Positions 15,167 to 22,971 of a DNA stretch of 64,000 bases are shown here, one piece after another. This DNA comes from Flavimaribacter sp024343425 (GTDB taxonomy: Bacteria > Pseudomonadota > Alphaproteobacteria > Rhizobiales > Rhizobiaceae). A program made the position numbers and the translations under genes. Positions within the stretch are counted from its first letter, which is position 1, and the number at the start of each line of letters is the position of its first letter. The stretch is taken from NCBI GenBank assembly GCA_965227645.1, contig OZ245773.1:5384797-5448796 (forward strand). Reading direction: 5' to 3'. The notes under the pieces were generated by a model. That model did no database searches, was not told the DNA's origin, and saw only the letters and a list, made by a program, of their open reading frames with translations.

Positions 15167-16777
15167 CTATGCTTGCAACTGATCGAACAAATCGCCGAAT
15201 AGTCCTCTAGTAAACAGAAGTGCATCCTCGTCCTCTTTCATCAAATGGCGTACAGCCTGCTCGTAGTCCTCAACCTTGCGGAAGCCCAAAGCCGCAGTAA
15301 TGTCTGTGAGAGCGCTAGATTCTCTCACTGGGCTCTTTGTTAAAATCGATTCCCAATCGCTAGCCCTGACTGCCTCATCAAGTTCGGCTTTCCGTCGTGC
15401 AACAATTGCAACTGCATCATTCTCTATTTCGATCTGTTGCCCCGAAAGAATATCGTCGTCATTCGGGATTTGCTCCATGATCAGTTTGCGGACGGTCTTT
15501 TTTGCCACTTTTTGACTTAGCCGGGCAGTATGATCGGAGATGGCGGCAATCCCTGCTGCTAAGGCATTGTTAAACATATCTTTTGCATCTCTACCCGAGA
15601 CTTTAACTTGGCGCTCAGCGATACACTGAATGATGAATGGATGAAAATAGATTGCTTCAACTGAATAGTATGGAAGTGTATAAATTCCTTGTTCCAGTTT
15701 GGCAGTGATCTGGTCTGCGTCATAACCATCACCATCTACAATGCCGAACGCATTAAGCCAGTGAAAGCCTTCTCCAGCTCGACTTCCCACAACGGACTGC
15801 ACCACATTGTTGGCAGTGCCTTTCGCGATAACAGATACCATCGGGAAAATCAGACTATATAGAGGCTTGTCCAAGCTTCTCTCAGTTCCCTCAACGAAAA
15901 TTATCTTGCGGCGAGAGCCTAGAAGGTCGCGCTTGAGGTTGTCATCAATAGGGCTGTCAGCAATTAGTTCGTCTGCTTCCCAATACAGAACATTCTCGCC
16001 GTCAAAGTGGCAGTTGCGCAATAGAAGCGTTTCTGCATTTGGCGTCTGCAACGGCAGGTCATGGTCGTGGGTCGAAATTACGAACCCACAATCTGATCTG
16101 TGCTCGAAGAGTTGAGTAAGTAGCGGGACAATAATGGAGCGATGCAAATGGCGCTCAGGTTCGTCGATGATGAAAAGCGTTTCTCGAGGTGCCGTTAACA
16201 CACTGCCAGCTATCAGCAAAGCGTTGCGCTCGCCATCCGAGAGTTGCGATGCGCTATATTCTGCCCCACCGTCCTTACTAGCCACAAGTCGCTCATTCCG
16301 TTGTATGCTTATCGCAATCGGAATGTTGGATTGAAGGAGCAATTCGTTAACAAGGGCGATCGGTGCCTCGACGCCAGCTGCTTTGGTAACCTCCTCCATA
16401 TCTTTCGCATCTACAGCTGCTGCAATTGAGCGAGCCCGAACGTTCTCGGCATCGATCAGTTCATAAATTGTCAAACCTGCTCTTTGCGCCGCATGGTGAT
16501 CGCGGTATCGCGAGTCTGGTCTTTGATCTCTATTGCGAATGCTTTTTTCCAAATCCAACTTGTTTGAGGGTGTCATGTCTAAAGCATCAGTATTCATCCA
16601 AGTTTGACGGTGTGCAGAGATCTTCCTTGTGTTCTCAGCATTCTGTTTGGTGAAGCGCTGCAGCAGACTCGACTTGCCTGTACCATTGGCACCGAGGACG
16701 TACAGCATCTTACCCGGCTCCAGCCTGATACATGACTGTTCTTTATTAGAAATAGGAAAGTTGAGGTCAAAAGGCAT
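15167..16777 (-). CDS. AAA15-type ATPase fused to a DUF4435/TOPRIM domain (PARIS-like defence protein)
   Basis: 536 residues. N-terminal ABC-like ATPase (AAA15/OLD-like): Walker A GANGTGKS 29-36, signature LSDGE 179-183, Walker B FIIDEPE 202-208, H-loop His237. From ~residue 285 comes a DUF4435 domain with TOPRIM residues: Glu296 in IIFVEG and D348-G-D350 in GIVDGD. The PARIS antiphage system pairs exactly these modules (AriA ATPase, AriB DUF4435 nuclease), and single-chain fusions are known. The gene is visibly AT-richer than its neighbours, a sign of transfer. The ATG at 16777 has no good ribosome site, and the frame stays open and protein-like for ~48 codons upstream with no standard start, so the 5' end may be truncated. 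Confidence 0.85.
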   Translation of the reverse strand: MPFDLNFPISNKEQSCIRLEPGKMLYVLGANGTGKSSLLQRFTKQNAENTRKISAHRQTWMNTDALDMTPSNKLDLEKSIRNRDQRPDSRYRDHHAAQRAGLTIYELIDAENVRARSIAAAVDAKDMEEVTKAAGVEAPIALVNELLLQSNIPIAISIQRNERLVASKDGGAEYSASQLSDGERNALLIAGSVLTAPRETLFIIDEPERHLHRSIIVPLLTQLFEHRSDCGFVISTHDHDLPLQTPNAETLLLRNCHFDGENVLYWEADELIADSPIDDNLKRDLLGSRRKIIFVEGTERSLDKPLYSLIFPMVSVIAKGTANNVVQSVVGSRAGEGFHWLNAFGIVDGDGYDADQITAKLEQGIYTLPYYSVEAIYFHPFIIQCIAERQVKVSGRDAKDMFNNALAAGIAAISDHTARLSQKVAKKTVRKLIMEQIPNDDDILSGQQIEIENDAVAIVARRKAELDEAVRASDWESILTKSPVRESSALTDITAALGFRKVEDYEQAVRHLMKEDEDALLFTRGLFGDLFDQLQA

Positions 16778-16974
16778 AGGAAACCCGATGTCGAATTCCA
16801 GTGTATTGCGTCTGTCCGATTCGTTATTTCGTAGTGATGTATAGCAGAAGTTGTATTTCTTTGTGTTGATGAAAAATGCCCGGCCGTTGTCGCACTGCGC
16901 TCCAACGATCCAAGTTCCTCTCGCCTACATATGAGAGGGTGGAACGCCGAAGATAGACGGGACGCCATACCATC

Positions 16975-17321
16975 ATGGTTTCTAACGCTATTGAAAAGGT
17001 ACTGCCGGTCGTGACTTGCGTCGCACTGCTCGCCTTTTCTATTCCGAACATCGTCACCGGCGACTACGCGTATTTTCAGACGTCGAGACGCTGCTCGACG
17101 GATTGGTGGCGCTGCTTCTGTTTGGTATCTGACTGATCCGCTAACCGATTCAGAAAATGCTTTTCAACCAGGTTTTCGCGATCACCGACGAAGCCTCGCG
17201 GTTCCTGTCGCTTCGATGGGGCGTTCTTCTGTTGTTCCTCACCTTCGGTTGTCCCAAGTTTTTGCTCTCGGCCAGCATGTAGAAATCGGACAAGTCCAAC
17301 CGGCTGGGAATGAGAAAATAG
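16975..17321 (+). pseudogene. Decayed duplicate of the downstream YciB-like membrane gene
   Basis: Piecewise homology to the intact gene at 17602-18165, from a start-like ATGGTTTCTAACGC (cf. TTTTGAACGCCATTG), through CTGCCGGTCGTGAC, ATCGTCACCG, GGTGGCGCTGCTTCTG and GCGATCACCGACGA, to CAACCGGCTGGG and a TAG at the matching terminus. At least three internal deletions and several stops break the frame. The homology begins in the shared leader (CTCTCGCCT...GAGAGGGTGG) exactly where the PARIS-like frame hits its upstream stop. Confidence 0.87.
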
Positions 17322-17348
17322 GGGCGCAACGTGGTTTTCGGACGCCCC

Positions 17349-17580
17349 TCACTTCCGCTCCACCGCCTGGCCGGCCGGCCAGGCGATCGCTGGATCGGCG
17401 CCAAGGGCGGCATCGCGGTCGTGTCCGTGGAGATCGTGGAAGCGTGCTGTGAAGCCGGCCAGCAATTCGCGGTAGGCCGTGATGTTGTCGAAGACGCCGG
17501 TGGCCTCCAGTTCGCGCGTCAGACGCCAGCAGACCTCGGCCTGCGCGGGCGATCCGAACGCCTCTCGCCTGCGTAAGAGA
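17349..17580 (-). pseudogene. Unidentified coding fragment between the two YciB-like copies
   Basis: A minus-strand open frame ends with a TGA at 17349 and reads as a plausible helical protein end (SPAQAEVCWRLTRELEATG, then FDNITAYRELLAGFTARFHD). It has no convincing start before it runs antisense into the YciB-like leader. I do not recognise the family. It may be the C-terminal stump of a gene lost during the rearrangements of this segment, or chance. Confidence 0.25.
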
Positions 17581-17601
17581 GGGTGGATGCGAGGAGCCGC
17601 C

Positions 17602-18165
17602 ATGCATTGGGTTTTGAACGCCATTGAAGAGGTGCTGCCGGTCGTGACCTTCGTCGCGCTGCAGCAGCTTGTGAGCTTCACCGTCGGGCTGGCGGTGATG
17701 ACGGCGCTTGTCGTCTGCCTGCTGGCGCTCGCCTACGCGACCGGGCGCAAGCCGCCGCGCTTTGCCGTGGCGAGCAACATCGCGCTGCTCGCCTTCACCA
17801 TTCCGGGCATCGTCACCGACGACGCCGCCTGGTTTCAGATGTCCGACACGCTGATCGACGGGTTCGTGGCGCTGCTTCTGCTGGGCAGCCGGGCGGTCAA
17901 CTATCCGCTGTTGAAAGTGCTGTTCGACCGGGTGTTTGCGATCACTGACGAGGCCTGGCGGATCCTGTCGCTCCGATGGGGCGTTCTGCTGCTTGTGCTC
18001 GCCTGCCTCAACGAGTTTGTGCGGCGGGGCTATTCCGAAGACGTTTGGACCTGGTACAAGCTCGCCTCGACGCTGCTGATCCTCGCCTTCGGCTGCTACC
18101 AGTTCACGCTGTCGGCGCGCATGCGGATACCGGAGGAATCCAACCGGCTGGGCCTACGTCGCTGA
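17602..18165 (+). CDS. YciB/IspZ-like inner membrane (septation-related) protein
   Basis: 187 residues, mostly membrane spans. The pattern matches YciB/IspZ: an initial VLPVVTFVALQQL span, SDTLIDGFVALLLLGSRAVNYPLLKVLFD, DEAWRILSLRWGVLLLVLACLNEF and a terminal WTWYKLASTLLILAFG span. YciB family members link inner-membrane organisation to cell-envelope and septum synthesis. GAGGAG precedes ATG 17602. A pseudogene copy lies 280 bp upstream. The family assignment is by pattern, and the protein is a divergent member; a canonical ispZ may exist elsewhere. Confidence 0.7.
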   Translation: MHWVLNAIEEVLPVVTFVALQQLVSFTVGLAVMTALVVCLLALAYATGRKPPRFAVASNIALLAFTIPGIVTDDAAWFQMSDTLIDGFVALLLLGSRAVNYPLLKVLFDRVFAITDEAWRILSLRWGVLLLVLACLNEFVRRGYSEDVWTWYKLASTLLILAFGCYQFTLSARMRIPEESNRLGLRR

Positions 18166-18185
18166 TTGGGGACGGGCGCGGCGGG

Positions 18186-18366
18186 TCAGTCCTGCATCGT
18201 GGGGCCGCCGGTCTCGATCGTCTTCGACGCATCCTTCATGATGATCTCGCGGTGCGGGTAGGGGATGCCGACGCCGTTCGCCTTGAACGCGTCCCACAGG
18301 GCGAGCAGCACCTGGCCGCGAATGTTGGTGAGCCCCTTCTGCGGATCGTCGATCCACGATGGATGG
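18186..18366 (-). pseudogene. mscS-type mechanosensitive channel, C-terminal stump
   Basis: The minus strand reads SWIDDPQKGLTNIRGQVLL and LWDAFKANGVGIPYPHREI before a TGA at 18186, the conserved cytoplasmic C-terminus of MscS-family channels. Upstream of about 18366 the homology ends; a few residues resembling the preceding helix (MMLQA) are visible to 18405, then unrelated AT-rich DNA begins. The membrane domain is missing, so this is a 5'-deleted pseudogene, convergent with the YciB-like gene. Confidence 0.8.
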
Positions 18367-18405
18367 CCGGCCCTGGGCGTTTTGGTCAGCTTGCAGCATC
18401 ATGAA

Positions 18406-18612
18406 GGCTCGACGAACTCGGTATCTGAAACAACAAGGTCATCAGAAAGGATTTTACAGGCTTATTGCATTTCGCGTTACTACTACTTTGTTTCGCGTTT
18501 TACGAGAAAAAGCATTCTCTTTTGTGTGGGAAATGCCACCATGACTTGCCAAAGTTCTTCAGACCGGTTTGGTTTCGTTCACGGCAGTGTAGTGTGGCGC
18601 GACAGCGGCGGC
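18406..18612. other. AT-rich intergenic segment
   Basis: About 200 bp of notably lower GC between the mscS stump and the GDPD gene. I see no open frame with coding character, no tRNA and no clear repeat. It probably holds the GDPD promoter and marks the right end of the rearranged segment. Confidence 0.5.
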
Positions 18613-18625
18613 GGGAGGCGAGCCT

Positions 18626-19426
18626 TTGAAAGACCGGTTGATGGGTTTGGCGCAGGACGCCGCCGACATCGCGATGGCGATGGTTCCGCGCAAGGTCCCC
18701 AACGCCGGGGCGGTCCGGCGCTGCCGCATCGTCGCGCATCGCGGCGCCCATGACTATAATCGCTCGGCGAAGGAAAATACGCTTGAAGCCTTTGAATTGG
18801 CGCGCGCTGCGGGCGTGTGGGGCGTGGAAACCGACATCCGCTGGACTGCCGATCTGACGCCGGTGATCTGCCACGATCCCGATACGGTCCGGGTGTTCGG
18901 CAAGGACGTTCGGCTTTGCGACGTGGGCTTCGAGGCGCTGCGCGCAGCTGTTCCCGCCGTTCCGTCGCTTGCCGAGGTCGTCGCCGAATTCGGCGGCGAG
19001 CTCCACCTGATGCTGGAGCTGAAGGCGGAGCGTTTTCCCGATATCGAGCGACAGAAGGCGATACTGGCGGAGCAACTTTCGGGGCTTGCGCCGGGCGAGG
19101 ACTACCACATGATGGCGCTTGACCCGGACCTGTTCGAAACGTTCGATATCCGGCCGCGGCAATGCTGCCTGCCGGTGTCAATGATGAACATGGCCGCGAT
19201 CAGCCGGCGGACGCTTAATGAACCCTATGGCGGGATAACCGGTCACTATCTGCTGTTGACCGGAGCGATCAAAAGTCGGCACGAAGCGATCGGCCAGAAG
19301 GTCGGGACCGGTTTCGTGAAATCGCGCAACTGTCTTTATCGCGAGATGAACCGCGGCATGGAGTGGATCTTCTCCAACGACGCGGTCGCCATGCAGCGGA
19401 TCGTCGACGCGTTGAAGGCAGGCTGA
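18626..19426 (+). CDS. Glycerophosphodiester phosphodiesterase family protein
   Basis: 266 residues. GDPD landmarks: IVAHRGAHDY...ENTLEAF with the catalytic His and Glu, GVETDIRWTADLTPVICHD giving the metal-binding E-x-D and second catalytic His, and a LMLELK strand. It hydrolyses glycerophosphodiesters to glycerol-3-phosphate plus alcohol. No signal peptide, so it is cytoplasmic and could process diesters imported by Ugp. Start TTG 18626 has GGGAGG 7 bp upstream; ATG 18641 is the alternative. The C-terminal half is more divergent than usual. Confidence 0.85.
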   Translation: MKDRLMGLAQDAADIAMAMVPRKVPNAGAVRRCRIVAHRGAHDYNRSAKENTLEAFELARAAGVWGVETDIRWTADLTPVICHDPDTVRVFGKDVRLCDVGFEALRAAVPAVPSLAEVVAEFGGELHLMLELKAERFPDIERQKAILAEQLSGLAPGEDYHMMALDPDLFETFDIRPRQCCLPVSMMNMAAISRRTLNEPYGGITGHYLLLTGAIKSRHEAIGQKVGTGFVKSRNCLYREMNRGMEWIFSNDAVAMQRIVDALKAG

Positions 19427-19428
19427 TC

Positions 19429-20238
19429 CTACTTCGTGACGCTCTTTCGGCCCATGGTCTCGGCGTCGACGCACACGGCGTAGGTGTAGGCGGTGTCACG
19501 GACGCCAAGCTTGTTGCACAGGGCTATGGAGGACGCATTGCTTTCACGCACGCCGGTCATGAAGGCGCGGGCGCCCTTTTTCTCCCACATGTGGACGATC
19601 ATCCGGGCGCCGAGCAGGAGCGCGATCTTTTCGCCGCGACGATCCGGACGCGTGGCGAGCATGCCCCAGAAAACCGTCGTCGCATGCGGTCCGTCTGCCG
19701 GATGCATGAAGAAGGACGAGGCTGTTGCGACCGGCCGGTCCGCCTGGTCGGTTGCGACAAGGCAGGCGCCGTTGCGCTGCTGGCCGCGCAACATTGCGGC
19801 CGGAACCGGCATGACCTCGCAACTTTCCATGAGATCGGCCGTTTCGGCCACGACGTCGCCGGGCGTGTCGGCGTCCAGTTCCCGCACAGTCAAATCGGCC
19901 GGCATCGCATAGTCGGACAGCGCCTGCCTGGACGCTGCATAGGCGTCCTCGCCGCCCAGGAAATGCTCGTGCCGGTCGGTCGACAGGCCCCTGGCTTCAA
20001 GCTCGGCGAATAACGCGGGCGTCTGCGTTTTCGGAAAGAAATAGCAGGGCGCGGCGCCCTGGACGCGCGCGAGCGCGGCAAGGACGTCTGCCGTGTCGTC
20101 GACCGGCTGGCTGAGGCCGACCAGTCGTCCGTAATAGGCAAAACGCGGATCATCGCGCACAAGCGACCACAGGGCCGCGCTGCGCTTCATCGCGGCGACG
20201 CTTTGCGGATTGCCGTAATACGCTTCCTCGCCGGTCAT
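19429..20238 (-). CDS. GNAT-family acetyltransferase, two-part
   Basis: 269 residues. The C-terminal half carries a GNAT core (FWGMLATRPDRRGEKIALLLGARM with the R-x-x-R-G-x pyrophosphate loop, then MTGVRESNASSIALCNKLG, the typical N-x-x-a-x-x-L-y/c-x-k-x-G ending). The N-terminal ~120 residues are unlike a GNAT and may be a degenerate second domain. Cytoplasmic; substrate unknown. Convergent with the GDPD gene, with 2 bp between stops. Confidence 0.8.
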   Translation of the reverse strand: MTGEEAYYGNPQSVAAMKRSAALWSLVRDDPRFAYYGRLVGLSQPVDDTADVLAALARVQGAAPCYFFPKTQTPALFAELEARGLSTDRHEHFLGGEDAYAASRQALSDYAMPADLTVRELDADTPGDVVAETADLMESCEVMPVPAAMLRGQQRNGACLVATDQADRPVATASSFFMHPADGPHATTVFWGMLATRPDRRGEKIALLLGARMIVHMWEKKGARAFMTGVRESNASSIALCNKLGVRDTAYTYAVCVDAETMGRKSVTK

Positions 20239-20313
20239 CCCGAAGCTCCTCCATCGCGCGCCGGAACCCGTCGGCGGCTACCGGCCGGAAGCGCCGCCGT
20301 TACAGGTGGCTGA

Positions 20314-20787
20314 TCAGGCCTTGCCGATGTCCTTCATCGCCTCGGAAATGCGATCCTTCATGCCGTTGAAGACCTTTTCGTTCGCCGTGCGGGTTTCCTC
20401 GGCCATTTCCTTCATCAGGGTCAGCGCCTTTTCGGTGGCGTCGGCGTAAGCCTTCTTCATGGCTTCCGGGTCGCCCGAAGCCGTCAGGGAGCCTGTATAG
20501 TCCCTGGCGGCCTCTGTCATCCGGTTGAGGATCGTCATCTGCTTGTCGAGCATGCCGCGATAGGTGTCGGCGGCGGATTTGTTGGCTTCGACCAGCGCCT
20601 CGAAATTCCTGCGGTTGCGATCGACCACCTCGCTCATGTCGACGTTGCCGGGCGTCATGGACTTGAACCGCTCCATGAATTTTTGCGGATCGAACATGTC
20701 CTTCATTGCGTCGGCGTCATAGAAACTGAAGAACTCCTCCATCATGCCGGCAGGGTCGAAGGGGGATTTTTCCGGTTTTTTGGCCAT
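20314..20787 (-). CDS. Phasin-family protein
   Basis: 157 residues, almost entirely amphipathic helix, with DMFDPQKFMERFKSM, DRNRRNFEALVEANKSAAD and RMTEAARDYTGSLT, which match the phasin (PHA granule-associated) family. Phasins coat polyhydroxyalkanoate granules and limit coalescence. No signal peptide. AAGGAAA precedes the ATG at 20787. No other PHA gene is adjacent, although 3-hydroxybutyryl-CoA dehydrogenase is at 44 kb. Confidence 0.8.
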   Translation of the reverse strand: MAKKPEKSPFDPAGMMEEFFSFYDADAMKDMFDPQKFMERFKSMTPGNVDMSEVVDRNRRNFEALVEANKSAADTYRGMLDKQMTILNRMTEAARDYTGSLTASGDPEAMKKAYADATEKALTLMKEMAEETRTANEKVFNGMKDRISEAMKDIGKA

Positions 20788-20998
20788 TGCGATTTTCCTT
20801 TCCGGGGTTAGCCCCGACTGGTGGTTTCCGGCGCAGCAGAACAGAATTCTGCGATGGTTTTGTGATCCCGCGAGATAACCGGGACCAAGCCATGGTATGA
20901 TGAAACGCGTCGGCGAGAAAGCCGTTCCTGTTTACGCGCATCATAGGCTGCAATAAACTCTGAATGCATGTTTTGGCTGCGTTGAGAAGGGAGGCGTC

Positions 20999-21352
20999 AT
21001 GACGAAACACAAGATCTACGCGATGAGCTTCGCCAGCGTGTACCCGCATTACGTCGCCAAGGCGGAGCGCAAGGGCCGCACGAAGGCGGAGGTCGACGAG
21101 ATCATTCGCTGGTTGACGGGCTACGACCAGCAGGGGCTGGACGCCGAGATCGGGAAGAAAACGGATTTCGAGACGTTTCTTACGGAGGCGCCCCAATTGA
21201 ATCCCTCGCGGTCTCTGATCAAGGGCGTGGTGTGCGGCGTTCGGGTGGAGGACATCGAGGAGCCCGTGATGCAGGACATTCGCTATCTCGACAAGATGAT
21301 CGACGAACTGGCCAAGGGCAGGGCGATGGAGAAGATCCTGCGGGCCGGCTGA
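20999..21352 (+). CDS. DUF2200-family protein
   Basis: 117 residues that match the DUF2200 family over their whole length (IYAMSFASVYPHYVAKAERKG, IIRWLTGYDQQGL, FF-like TFLTEAPQLNPSR, IKGVVCGVRVEDI, RYLDKMIDELAKGR). The function of the family is not known. Strong GGGAGG site 6 bp before ATG. A REP-like palindrome follows 8 bp after the stop and could act as terminator or mRNA protector. Confidence 0.88.
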   Translation: MTKHKIYAMSFASVYPHYVAKAERKGRTKAEVDEIIRWLTGYDQQGLDAEIGKKTDFETFLTEAPQLNPSRSLIKGVVCGVRVEDIEEPVMQDIRYLDKMIDELAKGRAMEKILRAG

Positions 21353-21359
21353 TTCCCTC

Positions 21360-21466
21360 GCGCCGTGGACACGGCGCCGCTGGATGCCGGATCAAGTCCG
21401 GCATGAGGGTAAATAACTGAATTTGTTACAATAAAAACCCAATTGCGGACTTGCCAGCAGTCCAGA
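21360..21466. repeat. REPIN-like palindrome, isolated copy 5 (degenerate right half)
   Basis: The left half is intact: GCGCCGTG-GA-CACGGCGC, CGCTGGATG and CCGGA-TCAAG-TCCGG-CATGAGGG. The right half is decayed (AATTGCGGACTTGCCAGCAGTCCAG). Same family as the 12.6-13.7 kb array, here without a GIY-YIG relic. It lies between convergent genes, the usual place for REP elements. Confidence 0.85.
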
Positions 21467-21486
21467 CAAAGCCGGCGGCTACTCGC

Positions 21487-22776
21487 TTACCCCTCGACAG
21501 GCGCATAGTCGGCGGCGTTGACGCGGCCGGGGCGGCCGTCGAGCGCAAGCTTGGCGATGCGCGGCAGGGTCTCGCTGACGATCCTGCCCTTGCGGAAGAC
21601 CGCAAGCCGGGTCGCCTTCAGCCGGATCGCCTCGATCGGATCGCGCGCCTGCAACAGCACGCAATTGGCGGACTTGCCTTCAGCGACGCCGTAATCCTCG
21701 ATGCCCATCGCTTTCGCCGAATTGACGGTGATCGCGTCATAGGCCTGGCGCATGGCGTCGAGCGAGGTCATCTGGCCGACATGCACGGCCATGTTCGCCA
21801 CCTCCAGCATGTCGGCGTTTCCGAGCGAATACCACGGGTCCATGCAGCAATCCTGACCGAAAGCGACGTTTATGCCCTGGGCGAGAAGCTCCGGCACGCG
21901 GGTCATGCCGCGGCGCTTCGGATAGGTGTCGTGGCGGCCTTGAAGGGTGATGTTGATCAGCGGATTGGGGATTGCGTGGATCTCGGCCTCCGCCATCAGC
22001 GGCAGCAGCTTGGAGACGTAGTAATTGTCCATCGAATGCATGGAGGTGAGATGCGAACCGGCGACGCGGCCCTTGAGCCCGAGGCGCACGGTCTCGGCGG
22101 CGACCGTCTCGATATGACGCGACATCGGATCGTCGGTCTCGTCGCAATGGAAATCGACGCGCAGGCCGCGCTCGGCGGCGATCTCGCAAAGCCGCGTCAC
22201 GGACCGGGCGCCGTCATGCATGGTGCGCTCGAAATGCGGAATGCCGCCGACGACGTCGACGCCCATGTCGAGGGCGCGCAGCAGGTTCTTTTCCGCGGTG
22301 GGCGAGCGATAGAGACCGTCCTGCGGGAAGGCGACGAGTTGCAGGTCGATATAAGGCTTGATGCGCTCGCGCACATCCAGCAGCGCCTCAACGGCGAGCA
22401 ACCGGTCGTCGCAAACGTCGACATGGCTGCGGATCGACAACAAGCCTTGGGAGACCGCGAGGTCGCAATAGCGCAGCGCCCGCTCGATCACCGCCTCGTG
22501 GGTGAGCAGCGGCTTCAACTCACCCCACAGCGCTATGCCTTCCAGCAGCGTGCCGGACCGGTTGAGCCGGGGCAGGCCCAGAGAAAGCGTTGCGTCCATG
22601 TGGAAATGCGGGTCGATGAAATGCGGCGACAGCAGGCGTCCGCCGGCGTCGATGACGCGCGCGGCCTCGCCTTCGACGCCCCTGGCGATCGCCTCGAAGC
22701 GGCCCCCCGATATGGCGACGTCGACGCCTTCGCGTCCGTCCGGAAGATTGGCGTTCCTGATCAGGATATCGAACAT
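21487..22776 (-). CDS. Amidohydrolase, cytosine-deaminase (CodA)-like
   Basis: 429 residues. Metal-dependent amidohydrolase fold: FIDPHFHMD (metal His pair), IRSHVDVCD, VDFHCDETDDP with the metal His and catalytic Glu region, GSHLTSM, and FGQDCCMDPWYSLGNADM, where E. coli CodA has a GHDDV-type metal Asp. It is closest to CodA-type deaminases of cytosine, isocytosine or related pterin/creatinine substrates. ATG 22776 is chosen since AAGGGA lies 9 bp upstream, while ATG 22785 has none. Convergent with DUF2200 across the REP element. Confidence 0.83.
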   Translation of the reverse strand: MFDILIRNANLPDGREGVDVAISGGRFEAIARGVEGEAARVIDAGGRLLSPHFIDPHFHMDATLSLGLPRLNRSGTLLEGIALWGELKPLLTHEAVIERALRYCDLAVSQGLLSIRSHVDVCDDRLLAVEALLDVRERIKPYIDLQLVAFPQDGLYRSPTAEKNLLRALDMGVDVVGGIPHFERTMHDGARSVTRLCEIAAERGLRVDFHCDETDDPMSRHIETVAAETVRLGLKGRVAGSHLTSMHSMDNYYVSKLLPLMAEAEIHAIPNPLINITLQGRHDTYPKRRGMTRVPELLAQGINVAFGQDCCMDPWYSLGNADMLEVANMAVHVGQMTSLDAMRQAYDAITVNSAKAMGIEDYGVAEGKSANCVLLQARDPIEAIRLKATRLAVFRKGRIVSETLPRIAKLALDGRPGRVNAADYAPVEG

Positions 22777-22915
22777 GCGGCGCATTCCCTTGCGGTGTCG
22801 TTGAACCGGACCATCACTGCATGGCGACGGGCTGCGCCGCAAGGGGTCGCGGCGTCATTAACTGGCGCCGGGTCCGCCGAAACCCTCGACATCGGGGGCG
22901 CTTGGCGCTATGCCC

Positions 22916-22939
22916 GCCCAGACGTGGCGCAGTCTGGGC
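22916..22939. promoter_or_regulatory. Inverted repeat in the hisC leader
   Basis: GCCCAGAC and GTCTGGGC flank an 8-bp spacer, 33 bp before the hisC start; a related CCAGGTCTGG palindrome lies at 22951-22960. This could be an operator or a leader structure. No U-run and no leader peptide rich in His or Tyr are visible, so classical attenuation is not supported. Confidence 0.4.
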
Positions 22940-22971
22940 CATGTCTGAGCCAGGTCTGGACAGGAAGATCG

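Noticed and set aside
21451..22971. N-terminal extension of hisC by about 500 codons
   Set aside because: It is antisense to the amidohydrolase; HisC homology begins exactly at ATG 22972.
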